Positions 34,027-47,230 of a stretch of DNA of 64,000 bases are shown piece after piece. Every line of letters starts with the position of its first letter. The stretch's first letter is position 1. Location of the stretch: the NCBI GenBank assembly GCA_963682055.1, contig OY821750.1, positions 10,604,501-10,668,500 on the forward strand. Direction: 5' to 3'. The notes under the pieces were generated by a model. It ran no database searches. It worked only from the letters and a program-made list of their open reading frames with translations, and had not been told where the DNA came from. The translations under genes and the position numbers were made by a program. The DNA comes from Primula veris. Lineage: Eukaryota > Streptophyta > Magnoliopsida > Ericales > Primulaceae.

Positions 34027-37000
34027 TCACACATCAAACATGCCTAACTCTCGGCGAATAAAGCAAAATTGTTCCTCGTTTAGGGGTTTTGTAAAAATAT
34101 CGGCTAATTGCCTATTGGTACTAATATATTCAAGTGTAATATCCCCTTTTTGAACGTGATCCCTCAAAAAATGATGACGTAAATTAATATGTTTAGTGCG
34201 AGAGTGTTAGATCGGATTTTTCGAAAGATTTATAGCACTAGTATTATCACATAAAATAGGTACACTATCAAACGATAATTCAAAGTCGTTTAGTTGTTGA
34301 CGCATCCAAAGGATTTGTGCACAACAACTACCCGCGGCGACGTATTCCGCCTCCGCCGTAGAAAGCGCAACCGAGTTTTGTTTCTTGCTATGCCAAGAAA
34401 CTAAGGCGTTTCCTAAGAAATGGCAAGTGCCACTAGTACTCTTTCTATCTAATCGACAACCGGCAAAGTCGGCGTCGGAATATCCAAGCAATTCAAAAGA
34501 AGTATCATGTGGATAAAACAATCCTAAATTGCAAGTACCTACAAGATATCTAAATATGCGCTTAACGGCTATAACATGCGATTCCTTAGGGCAAGATTGA
34601 TACCTAGCACACAAGCAAACACTAAACATGATATCGAGTCTACTTGCGGTTAAATATAAGAGGGATCCAATCATACCTCTATAGAGCTTTTGGTCCACGC
34701 TTTTACCCGATTCATCCTTGTCTAGTTTTGTTGCCGGACTCATTGGAGTTCCTAGCGGTTTTGCATCGCTCATGTTGAATCGTTTGAGCAAGTCCCTTGT
34801 GTATTTGGCTTGATTGACGAAAATTCCGTCCTTTGTTTGTTTGATTTGAAATCCAAGGAAGTAGGTGAGTTCACCCATCATGCTCATCTCGAATTCACCT
34901 TGCATACACTTAGAAAACTCCTCGCACATGCGAGCATTAGTAGCACCGAAAATAATATCATCAACATATATTTGAATTAAAAGCATGTCTTTACCATCCT
35001 TTTTAATAAAAAGAGTAGTATCTAGAGTACCACGAGAAAAACCTTTTGCAATCAAAAATTTACTAAGTCTCTCATACCAAGCCCGGGGTGCTTATTTTAA
35101 ACCATAAAGTGCTTTTCGAAGTTTGTACATATGATTAGGAAACTCGTGATTTTCAAAACCGGGTGGTTGTTTTACATAAACTTCCTCATTTATAAAACTG
35201 TTTAAAAATGCACTTTTAACATCCATTTGAAATAATTTAAAACGTTTGAAGGAAGCATAAGCAAGCAACATTCTAATGGCTTCTAGTCTAGCTACGGGTG
35301 CGTAAGTTTCATCGAAATCGATGCCTTCTTCTTGGTTATACCCTTGAGCTACTAGTCTAGCCTTATTTCTAATAACTACCCCGGATTCATCCATCTTATT
35401 ACGAAATATCCATTTCGTACCTATAATGGTTTTATCACGCGGTCAAGGTACTAAAGTCCATACGTTACTACGCTCGAATTGATTTAATTCGTCATGCATA
35501 GCTAATACCCAACTCTCATCGAGTTCCGCTTCATGAATGTTCTTGGGCTCTAATTGAGACAAGAATGCAAAATGATTAGCTATATTTCTTAAAGAAGAAC
35601 GTGTATGCACTCTTTCTCCCGGGTTACCCAAAATTAATTCTTGCGGATGGTGATTGGCAAACCTCCATTCTTGAGGCAAATCCTCATGAATGTGTACACT
35701 AGATTCTAAATCCGTTTGAAGTCTCTCTATAGTGACTTCTTCAACAACGGGTTCAACCTCTATTCTAGGCGTAGACTATAAGCTAGATGCAACATGATTA
35801 GAAGAAGATGCTTTATGAAAAATATCATCATTAGTATTATGAACAATTAAAGGCTTATCAATCGTCGGTAAATTCTCATCAAACGAGACATGTACCGACT
35901 CTTCCACCAATAAAGTTATTTTATTAAAAATTCTATAAGCTTTACTCGATATTGCATATCCGATGAAAATTCCTTCATCGGACTTGGCATCGAATTTTCC
36001 TAGATTATCCTTACCATTATTATGAACATAGCATTTACAACCAAATGCACGTAAATGAGAAATATTGGGCTTTCGCTCATTCCATAATTCGTAAGGTGTC
36101 TTTTTTAATATGGGCCTAATTAAGGCTCTATTTAAAATATAACAAGCGGAATTTACGGCTTCGGCCCAAAAGTACTTTGGCAAATTATTTTCGCAAAGCA
36201 TGGTCCGTGCCATTTCCTCTAGGGTTCTATTCTTCCTCTCAACTACCCCATTTTGTTGGGGCGTACGAGGGGCCGAAAAATTATGATCAATACCATTTTC
36301 ATCACAATAAGTTTGAAATGGAGTATTCTCAAATTCCTTACCATGATCGGTTCGGATACTTTTGATCATATAACCCTTTCGTGTTTGGAGCTTTTTGCAA
36401 ATAATAGAGAATTCTCTAAATGCTTCATGCTTATGAGTTAAAAACAACACCCAAGTAAAGCGACTAAAATCGTCAACCATGACGAAGGCATATGCACGCC
36501 CGCCAAGACTAAGTGTCCGAGAGGGGCCAACTAAGTCCATATGAATGAGCTCCAAACAACGAGTAGTAGAAATAATATTTTTAGACTTAAAAGAAATCTT
36601 TGTTTGTTTGCCTAGTTGGCAAGCGTGACAAAGTTTGTCCTTTATATAAGGAGCTTTTGGTAAACCTATTACCAAATCTTTACTAGAAAGTTTAGCAAGT
36701 AAATGAAGACTAGCATGACCAAGTCGTCTATGCCACAACCAACCATTGTCGTTGATAGTAACAAGACACTTAACTTCATTATCTACCGAACTATTCAAAT
36801 CAATCATATAGACATTATTTTGTCTTTGACCCATGAGAATAGTTTTATTATCCGAAATACAATGAATGATGCAATGCGATTTTTCAAAAATGACTTTGTG
36901 ACCCAAATCACAAAGTTGACTTATACTAAGCAAGTTATGTTTAAGACCATCAACAAGCAATACATTATCAATAACGACATTAGATGGTTTAGAAATGCTA

Positions 37001-37155
37001 CCAATACCGATGATTTTACCCTTGCTATTATCCCCGAAGGTCACAAAGCCTCCGTCTTTAGGTGCAAGAGTAGTGAATTTTGTTTTGTCTCCCGTCATAT
37101 GTCTTGAGCATCCACTATCCAAGAACCACTTGTCCTCGTTAATTTTTGACCTCAA
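34027..37155 (-). pseudogene. pol of the SIRE-type element (protease, integrase, RT, RNase H), broken by stops
   Basis: One long frame region. Protease motif DSGCSRHMTG; GAG-pre-integrase HRRLGHAS with CHACQLGKQ; integrase core with MDLVGPS, RTDHGKEF and GVVERKNRT as the D,D,E signature; RT with ARLVAQGYNQ, FQMDVKSAFLN and YVDD; RNase H with DADFAGC, DRKSTSGTC and STAEAEYVA. Internal stops are at 35776-35778 (TAG), 35443-35445 (TGA), 35092-35094 (TAA) and 34207-34209 (TAA); homologous positions usually carry Gln or Arg. The frame would end at 34027. Not functional as it stands. Confidence 0.9.
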
Positions 37156-37362
37156 GCATACCTACAAGACAAAACGATCATTGGTACCCTAATCCACTTT
37201 TGGGTCCTTGAGGGTTAGTGTCTCGACCCTTTGGAATCCAAACCAAACCATTTCTATTTATTTTATATCTATAAGGGCAATAAACATAATCTTCATAGTG
37301 ATCACTACGGTTGCAAGTAATACATTTAACATGCATGGTTGGTTTAACAAAACGATTATAAA

Positions 37363-38868
37363 CTAGGTTATTTTTATACGAGTTGTTTTTACGAGAGTGA
37401 TTTGGTTGTCTACTTTATTTTTCACCACTTGTTTGGTGAATAGATTTTTATGCTTAGCCGTTAGAAGTGGGTTGTACCCTACACCGGTTTTATCATATGC
37501 GCCTTGTTGAGAAGCTAATATAGTACTTAGCATTTTACTTCCCTTAGTAAACTTAGCGAGAGTAAGTTCGGCGCTATCCGCCTTGATTTTACATGAACTA
37601 AGGTCATTGACTAACTTTTCATTTTCCATGGTAAGTTCGGCATTTTTAGAGGTGAGTGAGTCATTTTTTAAAGCTAAGTTTTCAAGTTCATCTTGTAAAG
37701 TAATTAGCATTTTTCTAAATGATTTGTTTTTACCTCTAGCTTTTTCTAATGAAGCTAACACATCATTTATATCAAAATCATCATCACTAGAAATAGAAGA
37801 GTTAGAGGAGTGATAGCTTACATCCTCAGTATCGTCGTCTCTAGCCATGAGACATAGATTAGCGACTTCTTCATTGTTGCTATCGGAGCTATCATCATCA
37901 CTCCCCCATGCGGCCAAGAATGCCTTCTTGTATTTCTTTTTCTTTCCGAACTTGTCCTTTTTCTTCAAGGGACATTCGTTTTGCATATGTCCGGGTTTGT
38001 GACATTTATAGCAAATGATTTCGTCCTTTTTGTTTGATTTATCGGAAGGCTCTCCCTTATACTCCTTTTTCCGAAATCGTTGTCTACCCTTCTTTTTCCA
38101 ACTTAGGAATTTGTTGTAGCGTTTGGCGAAGAGTGCCATTTTATCATCCTCACTATAGGAATCATTGTCGCTATCGTCATTTGTTGTGCTTTTGAAGGCG
38201 ATGCCTTTCTTCTTTTTCGAGTCATCCTCATGTTTTCGAGTCGTCATATCTAGCTCATGGGTGCTCAAGGATCCTATGAGGTTGTCGAGAGAAAGTGTGT
38301 TCATGTCCTTGGCTTCTTGTATAGCCGTCACTTTCGATTCCCATTTCCTCGGAAGACTTCGTCGGATTTTCGTCACCATTTCCTTGCTAGAATATACCTT
38401 TTCAAGTCTTTTAAGATCATTAGTAATTTTAGTAAAACGAGTGTACATGGAAGCAATAGACTCGTCATCATCGACTTTAAACAATTCATAATCATGAATA
38501 AGCATGCTAATTTTAGAGTCCTTAACTTGACTAGTTCCTTCGTGCATAATAGCTAGCTTATCTCACATTTGCTTAGCGGTGTCACAACCGGAAATCTTAT
38601 CATATTCACTAGGCGAGAGCGCACAAGTGATAGAAGTCATAGCCCTACAATTTAGAGAAAAGGCGAGGCGTTCATCGGTGTCTAGTTCTTCTACAAGTTT
38701 ATCTAAGCCATTTCTCCTAGGTGTTTTATAACCTTTACTAATGCTAATCCATTGGTCAATTTCGAAACCACAAAGGAAATTTTTCATGAGATCTCTCCAA
38801 TAGGGATAGTTTGTACCGTCAAAGAACGGGGGCCTAGTTATGGATTTAGAGTCGGCGTACGAAGACAT
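37363..38868 (-). pseudogene. gag of the SIRE-type element, broken
   Basis: Starts at the ATG at 38868. The N-terminal part (101 codons) shows PPFFDGTNYPYW, typical of copia Gag, and is ended by TGA at 38563-38565 where the family has Trp (TGG). Reading continues in the same frame from the stop to 37363. The second part has the CCHC zinc knuckle CYKCHKPGHMQNEC and Lys-rich stretches, followed by a coiled-coil-like Leu/Asn/Lys-rich segment. A shift separates it from protease. The normal role is nucleocapsid formation and RNA packaging in cytoplasmic virus-like particles. Confidence 0.85.
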
Positions 38869-38920
38869 AGCGGATCTTTAAACTATAAAATCGTTAGATT
38901 TTTGTAAATAAAAAAGCTAA

Positions 38921-38932
38921 GCTCTGATACCA
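38921..38932 (-). promoter_or_regulatory. Primer binding site (initiator tRNA-Met type)
   Basis: The minus strand reads TGGTATCAGAGC two bases inside the 5' LTR, the standard initiator-tRNA-Met complement used by plant LTR retrotransposons. Confidence 0.9.
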
Positions 38933-38934
38933 AT

Positions 38935-40221
38935 TGTTGGTCCGTAGGTGTCTAAACCTTAGAGAGGGGGGGGGGGGTGAATAAGTTTTCGTACGTTTTT
39001 CGCGGAATAAAATCTATGGGTTATTAACTAAGTTAATTAGTGAATTGTATAACTTAAACACTTTTGTTAACAAATTATTGCTAATTTAATATAAGCAAGC
39101 AATAAATATAAGCGATAAGCAAATGCGAAAAGTAAAAGTTAAGGGAAAGAAATAACGCAAGATTTATAGAGGTTCGGCAAAACGCGCCTACGTCCTCTCC
39201 TCGGTATTTTCACTACCGAGTGTTTCACTAGAATCTCGTTCCAAGGTTACAACCTAACGAGCTTAATCAACCGATTAAGCTCCCCCTCACTTTATGAGTA
39301 TCCCGAAATGAAAAGCCTAGAGCTTTTAAGCTACACTTGCTTGAAAAGCCTCTACCCAATCACTCGCTCACAAATGAGTTTATAATACACTCTTTTACAA
39401 GATTGAATTTTAATTGGATCACTCACTACCAAATAATTTCTCGAAGTTTATAAAATTACAAGAGTAATACTCTCGAGAATATTTATGAATACAAGTGAGA
39501 TATTGGAAGTATAAGCTTGTAAGATCTTTGAACTTTTGAAAGCTTGAAGTTGTGTAATTGTTAGGTTCTCTTCAACAAAGGATTTGGGGCCTTTTGTAGA
39601 GTGAAAAAGGTCCATCAATTAATTCATAACCGTTGGCAGTTGTTGAGTAGATTAGCTGCTAGTTTGCAGCAGTTCGCCCCATTTTCAGGATGAGCTTAAA
39701 AACTGGAATTTGAAATTCTATAGAAACGATCGGTCGTTTCTGAAAAACGATTGGTCGTTTCTGAAAAACGATTGGTCGTTTTTCATCTGTGCTTACTGGA
39801 AGAATTCCTTCTTAAAACGATCGGTCGTTTTAAGACTGGAGATCGGTCGTTTTTGTGTTGAGCTCACTGGAAGGATTTCTGCCTAAAACGATCGGTCGTT
39901 TTAGGGTAGCGATCGGTCGTTTTTAGGTTGTGCTCACTGGAAGAAATACGCACATAAATGATCGATCGTTTAGCCATGATCAGTCGTTTTTGTTGTTCTG
40001 GGACAGTTTCGGTTTTCTCGACATACTTTGAAAGCCCGTAATTTGTCCGTTTCAAATCCGATTGAGGTTCCGCTTGAACCGTTGCCTTCGTATTTACGTA
40101 AACTAGTATTCCAAATCTTTGACACACTCGATAAATGATTAGTACGCAAAACGAGCTTTTATCATGTTTTACAAATATTGTTATCATCAAAATAATCGAT
40201 TAGAAGAATCAACGTTCAACA
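38935..40221 (-). repeat. 5' LTR of the SIRE-type element
   Basis: 1287 bp, same borders as the partner LTR, followed on the minus strand by AT and the primer binding site. Confidence 0.92.
39724..39990. repeat. ACGATCGGTCGT motif cluster in the 5' LTR
   Basis: Five exact copies, two ACGATTGGTCGT variants (C-to-T) and two further variants. The tandem part has three units instead of five. Confidence 0.9.
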
Positions 40222-40226
40222 AAAAC

Positions 40227-41224
40227 AAAAGAAAGTGAGGAAAAACTTTGTATGTAGAATTAGAGAAAATATTTTTCTTTCAAAAGTGAGATTAAAATGA
40301 GAACAAATATAAAAAATGGGACTAACTCTCTCTCTCCTATTTTTTATTTTTATTTTCTTTTAATTTTCCAACATTTTAAACAAATGACCGGAAAATAATT
40401 TTAAGATAGTTTTACTTTCTTTTTCTTTTCTTTTATTTTTTGTGATATTTTCCGGGTTTCAAACGCACCTTTAGTATTTACTTTTAAGTATGTGAATATT
40501 GTTTGATAACAGTACAAACATATACTTTTTAAGAAAAATGTTGTTTGGTATAAACTTTGTACTTTTACTTTATAGTTATAAAAAAATATTATACTCATAT
40601 TTTTTTTATTCTCCTATGGAGTATTATTCTACAAGGAAAATAAACTATGAATAAGAAACAAAATAAATTTTCAATAACTCAAAAATTATTTTCTTTCAAT
40701 GCGTTATAATAAGAAATAATTAAAATTACTTTGAGGTCAAAATACATACATGACCTTAGATTCCACAACTATGGTATAGGCTGTAGTAAAATTTTGCAAA
40801 ATTCATAAAAATAAGCTCAACAAGCGATAAAGAAAATAATATAATATTGATTTCTCCAAATAAAATCTATAAAATTGAGGCATTGGTAAGTGGTAACTTA
40901 TAAACTAATTTTTTTCTAAACAAATAATTATATTTAGCCCAAATCCTTGTACTCAAAAGCTAATCTTAATTATGTTTTAAGAGAAAAACAATTATGAGGG
41001 GGAAACGAAAAATGCTTAGTAAAAGTTTGTAGCAATTAGTGGTTATCTATATATATTCCTATTCTCTACGAATTGATATATATAAAAATGCTTAGTAAAA
41101 GTTTGTAGCAATCAATGTAAAAAAAACGTGGATATGCTTTTGAGATATGAAATCAAATTTAGGAAAAATATTTTGGTATGAATAAAAAGTAAGTTCTCTC
41201 AAAAACTATAAATGATAAATTAAC
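40227..41224. other. DNA between two copia elements
   Basis: About 1 kb of AT-rich sequence with no gene recognised; pieces look like remnants of older repeats into which both retrotransposons inserted. Confidence 0.4.
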
Positions 41225-41229
41225 AAAAC

Positions 41230-41429
41230 TGTTGTAAGATTATTGGACTCTTGGACTTTTACTGATTGGGCCCAAGTGGGCTTATAACCCTATCCCTCTA
41301 TCTATATAAAGAGGGCTAGGGGTCTTGTATTTTATTCATTCAGATATTCATTCATAATAAAGACTATACCGTTCTCCCCTCTCTCTACTTCTGTCTCCCT
41401 ATATACGTAGCTAATAGTGTATTACAACA
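41230..41429 (+). repeat. 5' LTR of copia copy 2
   Basis: 200 bp, TGTTGTAAG to TATTACAACA. Contains a TATA box (TATATAAA, 41303-41310) and an AATAAA at about 41355-41360. Confidence 0.92.
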
Positions 41430-42016
41430 TGTTATCAGTACTGCTCTCGGAGATCGAAGTACGGATTATAGATTCAATAAACCTGATTTTGCTATATCGA
41501 CCTTCACCAACATACCGTGCGTAAGGTACCCGGATATAATTTTTTTTTTATACCGTACACGTTACATATTATAACACGTACTGTTTGTATGCTACTATAC
41601 TGTTTGTATGTTAGTACTGTCTTGCATGATTACCACGCATGTTTGTATGTTACTACTGCAATTGCATGATTACAATTCCAGCCTGCGTAGGTTTTAAAAA
41701 CAAAAAAAAAAAAAAAAAAAAAAAAAACCTTATGCTACTACCATGTTACTAGTACTGTGATTATACTACTCCTATGTTATTAAAACTTGCCATAATTACT
41801 GCCATGATTACTATGTTATTCACAATTATGTGTACTACTGTAAATAAATATATATTTTGTTGAAATTACACGCATGGTCCTGTAGTATAATACTTATACG
41901 AAAACAGTACATATGGTTGATAAAGATACAATATTTAGTAAATATACACACACATGCATATAATTTTTTTTTTATTAAAAGGCAAACGAATAAAAAAAAT
42001 GCATATAAATTGATTT

Positions 42017-42428
42017 GATATGTTAGAATCTTTATGGATTGATTGATAATCTTAAATTGATTTGATTTGATATATTAGAATCTTTAAAGATTGATTGATA
42101 ATGTTAAATTGATTTGATTTGATATGTTAGAATCTTCATGGATTGATTGATAATCTTAAATTGATTTGACTTGATATGTTAGAATCTTCATGGATTGATT
42201 GATAATCTTAAATTGAATTGACTTGATATGTTAGAATTTTCATGGATTGATTGATAATCTTACATTGATTTGACTTGATATGTTAGAATTTTTATGGATT
42301 GATTGATAATCTTAAATTGATTTGACTTGATATGTTAGAATCTTTAAGAATTGATTGATAAACTTAAATTGATTTGATTTGATATGTTAGAATCTTTATG
42401 GATTCATTGATAATCTTAAATTGATTTG
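42017..42428. repeat. 52-bp tandem array in the leader of copia copy 2
   Basis: Eight direct units of 52 bp (starts at 42017, 42069, 42121 and so on), consensus GATATGTTAGAATCTTTATG followed by GATTGATTGATAATCTTAAA. It lies between the primer binding site and gag. The reversed copy 1 lacks it, so it expanded after the copies separated or was lost there. Confidence 0.9.
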
Positions 42429-42599
42429 TTTATAACACCAAATCTACTGCATGATTAGATAGATTCTAAAATATATTTACTGCCTGTTTATATATGTGTG
42501 GTTAATCTGAATAGATATTCTCTATGCTGTTTAATATTATTGCTATATATAAAATGCGAAAATCGTATATATTCACATTTAAGTTGGAAAAATTATGAA

Positions 42600-44886
42600 T
42601 CTTCCCCAAATAGGCTCACCTATTTGGATACGATGTCTAGGAAAGATAAAGGCGGAAGTCGTTCTCCTAATGAGGTCGGTTTTTAAGAGGCATTCGTGCC
42701 CACCCCCCTCACCGTCTTTCCTGGTCGTGTTCAAATAGAGCTACCGAAAGGGGTTGACTAAATAATAATTTCCCCGAGTGTGTTTATATAGTGATGTATG
42801 TTTCGCTGAATTGGTGTTTCAGTATCGACCCGTCGTTCGATTAATGAGAACCGATTCACATGAGAAGCAAAACTAATGTTTTCGAAGCTGTCGTTTCGAA
42901 AAAACGTTTATGCTTGTGCAAACCATAATCATATAAACCAGTCGTTTTATATGATAAATAATCCAGAACTCCCAACACATGTTGGATGCCATCTATGATG
43001 AGAAAAATCATAAAACATACTGTGAAATGACTGTTTAAACGTTGATTTTAATTCCGTCACCACATGTTAGTCACCCTGATGTGTGAAAATGTGATGCCCA
43101 AATTTTTTTTTGGATGCCATCTTTGATGAGTAAAACACGAGTTTGTTGTTACACTCGAGATGAATGGTAATGCGTTGATGTTATTCCGTCATCACATTTG
43201 AGACGTGATGACGTCTATGGTGAACAAATGTCTGAAATTGACATATTGGAGTTATCCTTCACCAAAATACTAGCTTGGAAATTATATTCCATAAGCAGTA
43301 TCGTGAATTTATATTCACCATGTTCCTTTATCGCCCATCTGTTATTGGATAATAAAATTACCCCGGTGAGTAGTTTTAATCCTATTGGGTCAATGGCGAA
43401 TTGTTTGCCTGATATTAATGCTCTTCGTGTATATTTTTTTCCACGAATCGAGAACCGAGACAAGTGTTATTTGTCTTGAACTGTCGCGATCCCGATGAAT
43501 CGCCTAGCCAAGCGAGATTTTAGACAATCGTCAAAATCGAAAACCTGTGGCTCCAAGACAGTAATTGAAAGGAACAATATGGCCCATTGTCACAAAGCAA
43601 GAGATAATGCTCAAGGAGGCAACTCTATGCTTTAAAGACAAAGGTCATGCACGGTTACTCCTTAAATAGTTCACAACTATTATAAAGGTGGAAAAACCGA
43701 TGCTAATGTGGTTAAAGTTAATTGAAAGAAACTCTTGAGACCCCCGATTTTGTGGCTCAAATGAGTTTGATACATTTCTTTATTGATTTTGATAAATCAT
43801 TGAGGCATTTTTTCGCTCATCTGGATTATATTTTTTCATTTGGATTATGATTTTTCCATTTGGACATACTTTTGTATTATGGTTTGCCTGTTTACGAAAT
43901 TTCTCAAAATAATTTAAAGTGTTTTGAGCAAATTCCTTTAACAAATGTGACCAAACTTTAAATTATGAAATTTTAGGCAATACTTGTGGTGTAGTTGGTT
44001 TTTTGGAAATAGTGGGTAACAGTGTACCACATAATTTCACCAACTACTTGCCTAAAAGAGCACTCAGTGACAACGATTCTGGACCTGTTGTTCCAATTCG
44101 AAATATTTGGTAAAGCCAAATTGATTTGTCAAATATGAGGCGTTATACTCATGTAGGTCCTGCCGTACCTTGTTGAGTTATAAAATATTCGAGAAAACCA
44201 GTGTTATATGGTAATAGCTCATGAAAGAATTAAAATTTCTTTACATAGCCTCCATTCAATACGACCAAAAGCGTATTTTAGAGGAGTTGAAATGTCTTTC
44301 AAGTGGTTGCTACCACATTCTTTAAAGCATTTAAAGTTACCTTATCATTTCGCCTGTCGTCGAAATGATAAATGATTTAAATGCTAAGACATGATTGTCT
44401 GTACTATCATTCGCCTGTCGTCGATTGATAAGAGCATTTTGATATTGTGGCATTGACCGGATGAGATATTCCCGGGTCAAAAGACGATGCTTGATTTATA
44501 ATCGCATCGCATTTGGATTCTCTCTGAGAATATATTTCGTGATTAATCCGAAATTCATGCCACTAATGCTCACTTTGAAAGACTAGTATGTGTAAAGATC
44601 ACGAAAAGAACTCGTAGAATTCTTGTAAATAATTGAAGGAGTTATTGTGGACTTATCCAACCATAAGACGGACCATAAATATAAATGGTTATGGTTGATG
44701 CATCGACAATAAGGTCACATGATTATTGTTGTCCACAGAAATGCAGCATTTCCTAAACTTCTAGCTCTATCATTAAGTAGATGGTTCATGATCCGGATTA
44801 TCCTGAAAAGTCTAGCTGACTTGATAATTCCGAAGAGTAAAAAAATTGAAATTTCGATTTGAATTACTTGAGTTTGGAAATTCAAA
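42600..44886 (+). pseudogene. gag and early pol region of copia copy 2, degraded
   Basis: Collinear with 16700-18986 of copy 1 in the opposite orientation. A short ATG frame at 42633 gives SRKDKGGSRSPNEVG and stops. No clear Gag domain can be read. The open frames at 43198-43479 (+) and its reverse are present in both copies only because the DNA is conserved; I do not recognise them. Confidence 0.45.
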
Positions 44887-47230
44887 TTGAACATCCTGTC
44901 GATTATGTTCAGACCCAAATGGACTCACGGAAAGTTTGATGATGCGACTACAAATGATTGCACGCATTTCTTGGTCTTGCGCACCAAGATTTATATTCCC
45001 GTGTGGGGTTATGCTATTTTGCTGCATTGGTCCGTCATGAGGCCCATAGACACTCAAACACCATATGCGTACCAGTTGGTTACTGGTTATGAGCCAGAAG
45101 TCTCATATTAACGCGTGTTTGGAGTGCTTAATTAATATTTTGATTGAGCTTCTATAGCGTTTAAAATATGGACCTCTGAAGGGGACATAAGTCGATTATG
45201 AATCCCATACCTATCATTTGATAGAGTAACCTTGGCAAGCGATCTCTTTACCGCTTGATATGCGAAAGTGACATCGCTAAGGCTGTTCTCCCCGTCGTTA
45301 GGGGGAGATTTACACGTTAGCGTTGATAAGGAACGACATGAAGTAACGTGGCATAACCCACTCAGTCTTAGCTTGATCCCCAAAAAAACTGCACTTAGTG
45401 ATAAGTAAGTGCATAGACTCCCTCAAGTCTAACTAAATGCCAGACGCATTTAATGACTTTATGAGATGTCACGAGATCATTTATACCTGCTGCAAAATGG
45501 TTGCAAGGATAGACGTCCCTGTCGAACGCCGTGTTCCTGTCGTAACACGTTGCTTTGGCCGAGCAAAGGACGCTGTCGTCGGCCGTCAGTCTGTCGTCCT
45601 TCCCAAGATATGAGGAAGTTGACAGGTTCTTAATTCGTTCAGCCCCAGAGGTGGTGAACTGAAACTCGTTTGTCGCACGAGATTATAAAGGATCAAGGAG
45701 ATGTGTGATTTCCTCCTCATCCTAAGAATCTTGAAATATCTGTCGATCATGATATCTTAGACGATATTAAAGCGAAACGAGAATGTCAGTGATTACTTGT
45801 TCATATAATCGGTGACGACTGATAATATGAACAAATTATGACATGGAACCATGTACCGTTGCCTAAAGTCAACGTAGAATAGACTGGACTAATGGAAACT
45901 TGCAATCCAAGTAGACTCCTTAGCAAAAGTGTGTTCGGACCTGTAGCTCCAATACCGCCAATGTTAAACGAGTTCGTTTATTTGGTTATTCGTAAGGAAA
46001 AGTGATGAGAATAATGAGATTGTAAAATGCTCGCCTAGTAGCGCAAGGCTTCTCTCATATCTTGGAATTGATTACGAGATGGTTGATTTCCTCGTAATGG
46101 ACGTTATAACGGTCCCCTACTTTATCAGTTTAGTAGTTTCCCAAAAACTGATTATGCAGCATGTGATTGTGGTCACTGTTTTATCTCTATGAAAATTTAG
46201 ACAAAGAGATATAGATGAAGGTCCCTGTGTGACTTCATATGCTTTAATAAAGTAGTTCCTGACCACGGAACACGATCTCAATTAAATGAGACGTTCACTA
46301 TATGGATTAATATAATCCGAGCGGATGTGGTATACCCGCCTAAGTGAGTTCTTGTTTAGCTTGGGATACTTGAACAAGTATTATGCCCTTGCGTGTTTTA
46401 TTACGCGATCCATTTTTGGATTTGCCTTCGAGATGAAGGATATTGGGAAGACACGGTAGTGACTTGGCCTGATGATCGAGTCCCGTAAAGATTGAATCTA
46501 AGTCCATGATTCAGACTACACCCAGAAGGTGTTATGACGTTTTAGTCATCATGACGCTAAGTTGTCAGATTCTCCCATGATCGTTCGATCAATAGACATT
46601 GATATAGACCCAGTCCGTCCCTGATGAGACGATGAAGAGATATTGAACCATCATGTTCATATCTAAGTACAATAAGTGCATCATTGTACTTGGTCTAATG
46701 TGCTAGGACGAACATTTCGTATGCTGTGAATGGTATAGCTCGACACAGCATCGCGCTAACACGCTGCCATCGAAATGGCATAAAAGACATTTTCCCATTA
46801 CCTTAAGGTAACTGTGGATGAGGGCTTGTCTTATCCCATTTTGCGTCATCGAGTGTACCTACCCCCTTCGATACTCGAATTAACGCAACCCTTTTACGGT
46901 TATACCGATGTCGGTTACTTATCAGACCCGCATAAGAGATATTCCTAACATGGTCTGTCTTTACCATTAGGAATAAGGCGATATCTTGGAGGTCTTGGAA
47001 TAACTCCAAACGAATCACTCTGATCTATTCGTGCTCTATGAGACGACTAGAGAGTGTATATGGCTTCGAGCTAGTATTAGCCATATTTGAATTACATATG
47101 TTCTGTCTCACGATCCAGATAAAACACTTGTCATAGAAGACAACTTGTTGTTATCGATTAAGAGAGACATGACTACATTATGATATTTAGCATTTATCGT
47201 CAAAATAAATCTTCACATATGAAGTTTAAG
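44887..47230 (+). pseudogene. pol remnant of copia copy 2
   Basis: Successive frames match copia pol. 44887-45111 ends integrase (PVWGYAILLHWS, YQLVTGYEPEVSY). 45120-45620 is the linker with QMPDAF-like and RIDVPV residues. The stretch around 46430-46470 gives FEMKDIGKTR followed by two stops, as in the RT segment FEMKDLGKT. 46510-46800 gives YTQKVL, SPMIVRS and DDEEIL. 46850-47000 shows RNase H residues. Reading needs many frame changes and there are many stops, including TGA at 45256-45258. Not functional. Confidence 0.7.

Larger units (their letters stand above)
30400..40221 (-). mobile_element. Complete SIRE-type Ty1/copia LTR retrotransposon, mutated
   Basis: 9.8-kb element flanked by the 5-bp TSD AAAAC (30395-30399 and 40222-40226). 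It reads on the minus strand: 5' LTR 38935-40221, primer binding site 38921-38932, gag, protease, integrase, RT, RNase H, an extra ORF after pol, polypurine tract, 3' LTR 30400-31756. Integrase before RT places it in Ty1/copia, and the additional downstream ORF suggests the SIRE (Maximus) lineage. The LTRs are similar to within a few percent by eye, apart from repeat-number differences, so insertion is fairly recent, but the coding region carries several stops and frameshifts and the element cannot move on its own. Confidence 0.92.

Noticed and set aside
36703..37107. 134-residue plus-strand frame
   Set aside because: Antisense shadow of protease/integrase of the SIRE element.
42017..42428. 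CRISPR-like regular spacing of the 52-bp array
   Set aside because: The units are direct tandem copies with no unique spacers, inside a plant retrotransposon.
43198..43479. Open frame conserved with 18085-18387 as a possible gene
   Set aside because: The two frames are the same stretch of one retrotransposon family in its two copies; no domain is recognised and similarity extends far beyond the frame at DNA level.
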